Program-made: the position numbers and the translations under genes
Notes under the pieces: model-generated
Databases searched by the model: none
Told to the model about the DNA's origin: nothing
The model's input: only the letters and a program-made list of their open reading frames with translations
Shown: piece after piece, positions 54,064-61,536 of the stretch
How positions within the stretch are numbered: position 1 is the stretch's first letter
How the letters are laid out: each line of letters begins with the position of its first letter
Origin: GCA-002727735 sp038134525
GTDB lineage: Bacteria > Bacteroidota > Bacteroidia > Flavobacteriales_D > Parvicellaceae
Direction of reading: 5' to 3'
Assembly: GCA_038134525.1 (NCBI GenBank)
Contig: JAYPVI010000012.1
Span: forward strand, 1-64,000
DNA length: 64,000 nt

Positions 54064-56877
54064 TTAAAAAGATAATTTAAATCCGAAATTCCAGGTGCGT
54101 CCAAAACCAAAATAACCTTTATTTCTAGTATAAAATTCGGGCTGATCTGGACGGTATAGATTATTGTTTTCATCTAATGTATTCGTATTGAGTTCAGCTA
54201 AATAAAGTGTATTAAAGAGGTTATTTATATTTAATTTTAAGGACAAAAATTTATCATTAATTTTTCGATTGTAATAAACACCTATTCTAGCAATGCCATA
54301 AATAGGTAATTTGGTTACTTGTCCTCCTTCATCATAGTATTGTGGATCCCAAATATTATATGGAGCATATAATTGATCTGCAACATAATAAGTAGTATTG
54401 ATTGTAAGATTTTTAATTGGTTTTAATTTAAGAGTCAAACTATACGTATTCTGTGCAGCATCTCCGACTTTAAGTCCTTTAGCATATAATATTTTAACTG
54501 AATCTGAAGAATCAGCAGTGAAATTACCAAATGCATCGAGAATCGTACTTCTAGAACTTATATTATTGGTGTAGACCCAATCTCCTAATGAAACCATCCC
54601 TGATATTGAAATTTTATTTGATAAATTAACATTCATTTCTGCCTCTAATCCTTTATGTGTTTGTGATATCCCATAAAACAGATAAAACACATCATATCTA
54701 GGGTGCCCTATTGGAGGTGCAAAACTTCTTGAGTATTGTCGATCATTCCATTCTGTATAGTAGGCGTTAATATCAAAATCAATTAATTTATTATAATAAC
54801 TATAGCCTATTTCAAAAGCTCTAACTGACTGGTTTTTTGCATTTGTATTTATATCATTTTGATAATTAAGAAATATATTATTAAAAATGGGTTGCTTGGA
54901 AAAGTATCCTGTATTTACAAAAACCCTCGAGTTTTGGTTAACATTAAAATTAAAACCCGTCTTAAAAGTTCCTCCATTAAATCTTTGCCAATCGGTAGTT
55001 TGCAGGGTATCATCATCCATGTAATTAAAATAATCAACTCTTTTAAAGCCTTGATTAGATAGAGAAAGTGAAGTGAAAAAGGAAAATTTTTGATGGGAAT
55101 ACTCAATTTGACCAAAACCACCTAACCAATTTACAATACCATCATTATGGTAAAGCAAATTATTATTATTTAAGTAGGAATTTTCTGAAAAACTCCCAAA
55201 CGATGAGCCTGATTCATAATCAATATAATTTGATGAATTATTCATGTCAAAAGAAGAAAGATAAGTGCTATTTCCCAGTAGATTTTCCACTTTTCTAAAA
55301 TGTTCACCAACATAATATCTAAGATCTAGACCACCAACAAAACTTAAATTTTCACTAATATTATGCTCTAACGTAGAAATAGCTCCGTACCAAATGTGTT
55401 TATTTACACTTGCAGTTCTTATCCAACCGTCACCGGTTTGTCCACCTTGTAAATTATCTCTTACCGTATCTGGTTCATTATTATAGCCCCCAAATGCGGC
55501 TACAAAAGTACCATTATTGTAAGCAACAATGCTGTCAAACATGACTTGTCCAGAACTATCATGAACTCCAATTCCAAAACCATGGAATGAATCATAACCA
55601 GACCAGTTATCTACATTAGAATTTTGGAGTCCCCTTCCCCTAGCTGCAGTACCACCACCATTCCCAGTAGATACATAAATCGCAGTTTTAAGTTTTGTAT
55701 ATGATGAAAAATTCAAATAGTGATTTATAAAAGCCTTGGGTTTATGATAAAAGTTTTTACTCCATGAAAACACTTTTCCATTTAAATACCCCCAACCAGG
55801 ATTAAACTTTATCCCTCTTGATAGTTCATCTATTGAATCATTAACAGGACACCTAAAAGTGGATAAAAAAACATTATCAAAGTTGTTATGAATTGATCTT
55901 CTATTATGCATCTGTGGAGCTCCAGTAATGGTTGCAGAAATACGTTGTTTTTGACTTATATTATAATTGGCTGAAATAAAGTAAGAATACGCTTTGAAGT
56001 CAGTTCCATCTATGTACCCATTCCCTCTAGTGTGAGTCAATTGCATGGTGGCGGCAAAACCATTATCAAGTAAACCCGATGATAAGGAAGTACTGTATTT
56101 TGTATATCCGTCATTTCCTATTGAGGAACTTACATTACCTCCTTTTTTAAATTCAGCTGCATTCGTTAAAATATTAATGGTTCCACCAACAGCTGGAATA
56201 GCTAATTTGGAAGCACCTAATCCTCTTTGTACTTGCATTTTATTTGTTACATCAGCTAATCCTGACCAGTTTGACCAATAAACCCAACCTGTTTCCATAT
56301 CATTCACTGGGACACCGTTAATCATTACTGCTATATTATTTTGCTCAAATCCTCTTACATTTATTCTGGAGTCACCGAATCCCCCACCTTCTTTAGTCAC
56401 ATAAACAGATGGAGTATTTCTTAAAATTTCAGGAAATTCTTGATTCCCTAAATTCTGCTCAATATATGTAGCAGATATGGTTGTAGCAGCTACGGGAGTC
56501 ATTCTTTCTTTAGCAATGTCTGCAATTACTTCTACTTCATTCAAACCAAGAGATATGGGCTGTAATTTAATAACACCTAAATCATTACGTCCATTCGTTA
56601 GATTAAAATCCTTAGAGAAAGACTCATAACCTATGTAGCTTACATAAAGAGATAATTTTCCTGTAGGTAAATGATCAATTTTAAACTCTCCTAGTACATT
56701 CGTAATCACACCCTTTCTTTGATCTTCAATTACCACGCTAGCTCCAACTAAAGATTCACCACTTTGAACATCTATTACGTATCCTACAATGGAGCACCCA
56801 CCTACAGTTTGTGCATAGGTTGGCAAAACAACTACTAAAAAAAAAATAAATAGTAATGGTAATATAAATCTATTCAA
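54064..56877 (-). CDS. TonB-dependent outer-membrane receptor with N-terminal carboxypeptidase-like domain
   Basis: 937 residues with a signal peptide (about 1-22). A carboxypeptidase-regulatory-like beta-sandwich spans about 27-108 (GYVIDVQSGESLVGASVVIED, GEFKIDHLPTGKLSLYVSYIGYES). The plug is about 125-235 (EILRNTPSVYVTKEGGGFGD, INVRGFEQNNIAVMINGVPVND). The 22-strand barrel ends in Phe (FGFGRTWNFGFKLSF). It imports a substrate across the outer membrane using TonB energy. No SusD partner is adjacent, so glycan import is not indicated; its upstream partner, overlapping by 8 bp, is a T9SS cargo protein. Confidence 0.95.
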   Translation of the reverse strand: MNRFILPLLFIFFLVVVLPTYAQTVGGCSIVGYVIDVQSGESLVGASVVIEDQRKGVITNVLGEFKIDHLPTGKLSLYVSYIGYESFSKDFNLTNGRNDLGVIKLQPISLGLNEVEVIADIAKERMTPVAATTISATYIEQNLGNQEFPEILRNTPSVYVTKEGGGFGDSRINVRGFEQNNIAVMINGVPVNDMETGWVYWSNWSGLADVTNKMQVQRGLGASKLAIPAVGGTINILTNAAEFKKGGNVSSSIGNDGYTKYSTSLSSGLLDNGFAATMQLTHTRGNGYIDGTDFKAYSYFISANYNISQKQRISATITGAPQMHNRRSIHNNFDNVFLSTFRCPVNDSIDELSRGIKFNPGWGYLNGKVFSWSKNFYHKPKAFINHYLNFSSYTKLKTAIYVSTGNGGGTAARGRGLQNSNVDNWSGYDSFHGFGIGVHDSSGQVMFDSIVAYNNGTFVAAFGGYNNEPDTVRDNLQGGQTGDGWIRTASVNKHIWYGAISTLEHNISENLSFVGGLDLRYYVGEHFRKVENLLGNSTYLSSFDMNNSSNYIDYESGSSFGSFSENSYLNNNNLLYHNDGIVNWLGGFGQIEYSHQKFSFFTSLSLSNQGFKRVDYFNYMDDDTLQTTDWQRFNGGTFKTGFNFNVNQNSRVFVNTGYFSKQPIFNNIFLNYQNDINTNAKNQSVRAFEIGYSYYNKLIDFDINAYYTEWNDRQYSRSFAPPIGHPRYDVFYLFYGISQTHKGLEAEMNVNLSNKISISGMVSLGDWVYTNNISSRSTILDAFGNFTADSSDSVKILYAKGLKVGDAAQNTYSLTLKLKPIKNLTINTTYYVADQLYAPYNIWDPQYYDEGGQVTKLPIYGIARIGVYYNRKINDKFLSLKLNINNLFNTLYLAELNTNTLDENNNLYRPDQPEFYTRNKGYFGFGRTWNFGFKLSF

Positions 56878-58234
56878 TTATGATAGAATATGTGTTTCCA
56901 TCTGAATAGAGCATGTAACTTCCAGAACTTAGTTGATCAAAATGAATAGTATTTACTCCACTATTTAAACTAATTCTTTTAACTAAGGAACCTTTTATGT
57001 TAAATAAAGAGGCATTAGTAGTTTCTGGAGAAACAATTTGTATAAAATCACTTGTAGGATTTGGATAAATTTCCAAAACAGCATTTTTATTTTCAATTAA
57101 ACCAACAAATTGATTTATATCAGCAGCATCTCTTGGAAGAAGTTTGTAGGCTCCATAACTGTAGGTCATAGGACCTGTTACATCATAAAAGTAATTTATA
57201 ATAGGTGTATACGAAAATAAAAGATCATCTACAGTTAAATCACCTGTCCCATCATTAATAATCCATTCTCCAAACCCTGCAGTATCATTAACACAGGTTG
57301 CATTGGTGACTTGCACCATACATCCCTCAAAATCTTCCGAATTTGCAGCTGCTGTAGAGCAGTTATTTACGTTGTAGTTGTTCCCCGTAGTAATAACTTG
57401 GACAGTGGTTACATTTACTAGCTCTGTCAAATCAAAATACTCATCCACTTCTGCATCAATAATAACGGAATCTCCAATATTTACAAAATAATCTTTGGTA
57501 TACACATAAACACCACTCCAAGCACCACTTCCTGAACTAATAAAAAAGGTACTATCAGATCTAACGGCAGTAACAATTCCACCTGTTATGATTTGTTGAG
57601 AAACATAATTAGAATTTCCGTTTGGATCAGTAGTATATTGAATATCGTAAACACTAACCGTATCAATTGTTGGAGGAGGTGTAGAACCCTCATTTATAGT
57701 TATATTATCAATTTCCCATGTACTTCCTGAACTAGAAGAACCAAAATACTCATAGGCGATGTAAGTTGAAGATGATTTGTGAGCTGACAAATCAACATCA
57801 CCAGAATTTGTCCAACTGCCCCAAGTAGTATTATCTACATCCCACAAAGCTTGAGCAGTAATGTCGGTCCAAGTACCTTGTTGTGTAGGATTACTTGTAC
57901 CATCATAATCGGTTGATATATATAGTACAAGTGGTGCACCTGGCCATTTCATTATGGTTTGGAAATTTAAAATCGGTTGAGTTGAGGATGAAAGATCAAC
58001 TCCAGGCGATATTAGCCAGGTATTTGCTGGAACATTTCCATTGTTGAAATTAGTACATTTTGCAAAATCATCACCTCCAAAAGAATCAACGAACCAATTG
58101 GTGGTGTCTATGATAATTTGAGTAGTCCAACCCCCTGAAGTTATACTTAGATCATTGAAATCTTTTGATAAATATTGGGCAGTAATTATGTTCCAACACA
58201 AAAACATGCTTATAGAGAAATATAATTTTTTCAT
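56870..58234 (-). CDS. T9SS type A cargo with choice-of-anchor J-like and OB-fold-like domains
   Basis: 454 residues with a signal peptide (about 1-19). Residues about 20-185 resemble the choice-of-anchor J domain (FNDLSITSGGWTTQ, NTWLISPGVDLSSSTQPILN, GSTWEIDNITINEG). About 195-370 resemble an extracellular OB-fold or DUF5689-like module (GIVTAVRSDSTFFISSGSG, YVNIGDSV-like, LLPRDAADINQF). The C-terminal about 75 residues are a T9SS type A sorting domain (VLEIYPNPTSDFIQIVS, LFNIKGSLVKRISL, LSSGSYMLYSDG). It overlaps the TonB receptor start by 8 bp, suggesting surface capture feeding that receptor. Confidence 0.85.
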   Translation of the reverse strand: MKKLYFSISMFLCWNIITAQYLSKDFNDLSITSGGWTTQIIIDTTNWFVDSFGGDDFAKCTNFNNGNVPANTWLISPGVDLSSSTQPILNFQTIMKWPGAPLVLYISTDYDGTSNPTQQGTWTDITAQALWDVDNTTWGSWTNSGDVDLSAHKSSSTYIAYEYFGSSSSGSTWEIDNITINEGSTPPPTIDTVSVYDIQYTTDPNGNSNYVSQQIITGGIVTAVRSDSTFFISSGSGAWSGVYVYTKDYFVNIGDSVIIDAEVDEYFDLTELVNVTTVQVITTGNNYNVNNCSTAAANSEDFEGCMVQVTNATCVNDTAGFGEWIINDGTGDLTVDDLLFSYTPIINYFYDVTGPMTYSYGAYKLLPRDAADINQFVGLIENKNAVLEIYPNPTSDFIQIVSPETTNASLFNIKGSLVKRISLNSGVNTIHFDQLSSGSYMLYSDGNTYSIIIE

Positions 58235-58386
58235 GCTTCTAAATTAAATAAAAACATTAGGTTTTTTTAATATCCTAAATTATATTTATTTAAACTTTTT
58301 TTAACAAAAAATTACTTTAAAGTATAATCCACGCTTCAAACTAAGAAAATAATATCATCATTAAATAACTAAACTTATATAGTTAT

Positions 58387-59469
58387 ATGGAAAAGATGGA
58401 TGAAAATATAGAAAGTGCAAAGTCAATTAATGCTGATTTTTATACTTCAACTGATGCCTTTAACCTTTCTAAAGAAAAAATTTTTGCAAGATCATGGCAA
58501 ATCTTATCAGATGATAAGAAACTTAAACTTAATAATAGCGCTGTGCCTGTCCATTTTATAGATGGGTTTATTGATGAACCATTAGTTCTTATAAATAACG
58601 ATAATCACATAGATTGCTTATCCAATGTCTGTACACACAGAGGCAACCTATTAATTGAAAATAGTTGCCAACTAAACAAACAAATAACTTGTAAATATCA
58701 TGGTAGGCGATTTGATTGTAAAGGAAAATTCATATCAATGCCTGAGTCAGATAATATGAAAAATTTCCCTTCTGAATCAGATAATTTAACTGCAATTCAA
58801 TCTACAAAGTGGAATCAATTTATTTTTGGAACTTTAGATAAGAAAATAGATTTTAAAGATATTTTTCAACCTATTAATGAGCGTATTGGTTGGATGCCCA
58901 TACAAGACTTTATTTTTGATTCAAATTCATCTAGAGACTATTTAGTAAAAGCAAATTGGGCATTGTATTGTGATAATTATTTAGAAGGTTTTCATATCCC
59001 CTTTATTCATAAAGATCTTGCCAAAACCTTAGACTATTCAAAATATAACAGTGAACTTTTCGAATATTGTAATCTTCAAATTGGAATTGCAAGTGGAGGT
59101 GAACACTCATTTGACCTACCCAATAATTCAATTGATTATGGAAAAGAAATAGCAGCCTATTATTTTTGGGTTTTTCCCAATATGATGTTTAACTTCTATC
59201 CTTGGGGGTTGTCACTCAACATTGTTAAACCTATTAATCCTAAATTAACAAAAGTTGAATTCAGAACCTATATTTGGGATGATTCTAAATTAGAACATGG
59301 AGCAGGTTCGATTTTAGATAAAGTGGAAAGAGAAGATGAAGATATTGTAGAAAAAGTTCAAAAAGGTGTAGAATCAAGATTCTACAAGCATGGAAGATTT
59401 TCTCCTAAAATGGAAAAGGGTGTTCATCATTTTCATCAGTTAATCACCCACTTTATGAACAGGATTTGA
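58387..59469 (+). CDS. Rieske-type ring-hydroxylating oxygenase alpha subunit-like protein
   Basis: 360 residues. The Rieske cluster ligands are Cys82 and His84 (NVCTHRGNLL) and Cys102 and His105 (TCKYHGRRFD). The catalytic domain shows CDNYLEGFHIPFIHKDL with two iron-binding His near 203 and 208, and EDEDIVEKVQKGVESRFY with the conserved Asp of the third ligand region. Members hydroxylate aromatics or demethylate or oxidise small amines such as choline and betaines. No reductase or beta subunit is adjacent. The last 30 bp overlap nhaC on the other strand. Confidence 0.92.
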   Translation: MEKMDENIESAKSINADFYTSTDAFNLSKEKIFARSWQILSDDKKLKLNNSAVPVHFIDGFIDEPLVLINNDNHIDCLSNVCTHRGNLLIENSCQLNKQITCKYHGRRFDCKGKFISMPESDNMKNFPSESDNLTAIQSTKWNQFIFGTLDKKIDFKDIFQPINERIGWMPIQDFIFDSNSSRDYLVKANWALYCDNYLEGFHIPFIHKDLAKTLDYSKYNSELFEYCNLQIGIASGGEHSFDLPNNSIDYGKEIAAYYFWVFPNMMFNFYPWGLSLNIVKPINPKLTKVEFRTYIWDDSKLEHGAGSILDKVEREDEDIVEKVQKGVESRFYKHGRFSPKMEKGVHHFHQLITHFMNRI

Positions 59470-60906
59470 TTGAGCTATCCTTATGCTTAAATAAGCAAAC
59501 AGTAGAGTCATTAATGGACTTATTAGATTGAAAAAGCAATATGGTAAATACACTAATGTTGAAATACCCAAAACTCCTGCATGAGTTGCTCCACATGTAT
59601 TCCAAGGAACTAATGGTGAAGTTACCGTAGCAGTGTCCTCCAATGTTCTACTTAAATTTTTAGCATGCAATCCGTACTTTTGATATGAATCTGCAAACAT
59701 TCTTCCTGGAACAACAATAGCTAAATATTGATCTGATGCTGTTACATTTAAAAACACACAAGTTCCTGAAGTTGTTAAGACTAAGGATTTCCGAGATTTT
59801 ACAAATTTCAATAAAGATGATGTAATCGAACTTAAGAATCCGGTCACTTCCATCACCCCACCAAAACTCATTGCACACACGATAAGCCAAATGGTATTTA
59901 ACATACCAGCCATACCCCCAGTTGATACTAAATTATCTACAGCTACATTACCTGTGCTTATTTCAACATGAACAGTCATTGCATTCATTACTGAAACATA
60001 AGCACTCTTTATGTAAGTAAAGGTATTTCCTAATTCATATTCATTCAAAAGAAAAATTAAATCAGATTGAAAAAAAACAGCATAGATGCCACCTGCAAAA
60101 GCACCTATAAATAAAGCTGGAATAGCAGGAACTTTTTTTATAATTAAAAAAATAACTAAAACAGGTATTAACAGTGACCATAAACTTATATTATATGTTG
60201 ATGAAAGTGCATCTTGCATAATAGAAACCTGATCAAAACCTACACTATTATCATTGATGTTTAAACCAATAACTAAAAATATAATGAGAGTTAAAATGAT
60301 GGAGGGAATAGTGGTATACATCATATACTTTATATGAGTTATAAGATCAGTTCCAGCCATTGCAGGTGCTAAATTTGTTGTATCTGAAAGGGGCGACATT
60401 TTATCTCCAAAATAAGCTCCAGAAATAATTGCACCACCAATTAAACCTTCATTTAAACCTAAAGCTCCACCAATACCAAGCATAGCAATTCCAATTGTGG
60501 CAATTGTTGACCAACTACTTCCAGTTGCTAAGGAAACAACGGCACAAACAACACAGGTCGCAAATAGAAAAATAGTAGGATTTAAAATTTCTAGACCATA
60601 AAATATCATAGAAGGAACAATTCCACTTATCATCCATGTGCCAGCCAATGAACCAATTAATAGTAGTATAATTAATGCATTCATTGCTGATGAAATACTC
60701 TTCACAGCACCATCTAACATGGTTTTCCATGAAACTCCATATATACCTCCTAATACAGCTGCTACTGCTCCAGCTATCAAAAGACTCAATTGATTGGATC
60801 CAGAAGTAGTATTATCACCAAATAACCAAACATTTATACTCAATAAAATAATTAAAACTAGAACTGGTAATAATGAAATTAATAATGGAGCTTTTTTTCT
60901 ATTCAT
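59440..60906 (-). CDS. nhaC: Na+/H+ antiporter NhaC
   Basis: 488 residues with about twelve membrane helices. ATGSSWSTIATIGIAMLGIG, GGAIISGAYFGDKMSPLSDTTNLAPAMAG (core YFGDKMSPLSDTTN) and LVPWNTCGATHAGVLG are NhaC signatures. It exchanges internal Na+ for protons across the inner membrane, in keeping with a saline habitat. It converges on the Rieske gene with 30 bp overlap, and a promoter element lies 7 nt before its ATG. Confidence 0.95.
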   Translation of the reverse strand: MNRKKAPLLISLLPVLVLIILLSINVWLFGDNTTSGSNQLSLLIAGAVAAVLGGIYGVSWKTMLDGAVKSISSAMNALIILLLIGSLAGTWMISGIVPSMIFYGLEILNPTIFLFATCVVCAVVSLATGSSWSTIATIGIAMLGIGGALGLNEGLIGGAIISGAYFGDKMSPLSDTTNLAPAMAGTDLITHIKYMMYTTIPSIILTLIIFLVIGLNINDNSVGFDQVSIMQDALSSTYNISLWSLLIPVLVIFLIIKKVPAIPALFIGAFAGGIYAVFFQSDLIFLLNEYELGNTFTYIKSAYVSVMNAMTVHVEISTGNVAVDNLVSTGGMAGMLNTIWLIVCAMSFGGVMEVTGFLSSITSSLLKFVKSRKSLVLTTSGTCVFLNVTASDQYLAIVVPGRMFADSYQKYGLHAKNLSRTLEDTATVTSPLVPWNTCGATHAGVLGISTLVYLPYCFFNLISPLMTLLFAYLSIRIAQSNPVHKVGD

Positions 60907-60913
60907 TGAACTT

Positions 60914-60921
60914 CAAAAATA
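60914..60921 (-). promoter_or_regulatory. -7 promoter element of nhaC
   Basis: Minus-strand TATTTTTG, exact TAnnTTTG match, 7 nt before the ATG at 60906. Confidence 0.5.
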
Positions 60922-61005
60922 TTAAATTCAAAAACAATGGCTAGTAAATATGGTTTTAAAAAATTATTTAGATTTATACCATAATCAATTTAAAAGTTAA
61001 CATCA

Positions 61006-61509
61006 ATGATTTTTCGAACCTTTTTATCCATTTTATGTGCGTTAATGCTTATCAATCCAAATTACTCACAAGATGATTTAGATAAAAGATTACATGTTAA
61101 AGGTAAAGTTCTTCATTCTATGGGAAAGGTGAGAAACGTAAGTATTCGAATTGTTCATCATGACGGAATAGTCGACACTATATTTGCTAAAAATGGAAAA
61201 TATAATCTTAGTCTAGAACTAAATCATAAAATTCTAATTGAATTTGAATGTGTTGATGAAGAACATTACACAAAAAGAATTGCATTTAATACAAACGTCC
61301 CTAAGTCAATAAATAAAATCCCCACCTTTGATTTGACAATTAATCTAGTTGAAAAAGAATTATGGAATATTAAGGAAGAGGATAAGGATATTCTTGATTT
61401 ACCAGTTGCTTATTTGACATACGATAGTCGAAAAGGAATTTGGTTTGATAGAAATCAACAATACAGCCGAGTAATTAATAAAAAATTGAAAAGTTTTGGC
61501 ATATATTAA
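61006..61509 (+). CDS. Exported protein with carboxypeptidase-regulatory-like fold
   Basis: 167 residues with a signal peptide (about 1-22, ending NYSQ). LHVKGKVLHSMGKVRNVSIRI, IFAKNGKYNLSLELNHKILIEF and KRIAFNTNVPKS follow the beta-sandwich pattern of carboxypeptidase-regulatory-like domains. A Lys-rich end follows. No sorting domain or lipobox is seen. It lies 27 bp before the giant PKD-repeat protein on the same strand and may share its transcript, though that gene has its own promoter-like element. Confidence 0.75.
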   Translation: MIFRTFLSILCALMLINPNYSQDDLDKRLHVKGKVLHSMGKVRNVSIRIVHHDGIVDTIFAKNGKYNLSLELNHKILIEFECVDEEHYTKRIAFNTNVPKSINKIPTFDLTINLVEKELWNIKEEDKDILDLPVAYLTYDSRKGIWFDRNQQYSRVINKKLKSFGIY

Positions 61510-61524
61510 TTGATATAGTTGTTG

Positions 61525-61532
61525 TATTTTTG
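61525..61532 (+). promoter_or_regulatory. -7 promoter element of the PKD-repeat gene
   Basis: TATTTTTG, exact consensus, only 4 nt before the ATG at 61537; the mRNA would be leaderless or the element would serve only as spacer in a longer transcript. Confidence 0.4.
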
Positions 61533-61536
61533 ATCC

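Noticed and set aside
58257..58278. Inverted repeat TTAGG...CCTAA upstream of the T9SS cargo gene
   Set aside because: Only five base pairs with a 12-bp spacer and no T-run; expected by chance in AT-rich DNA.
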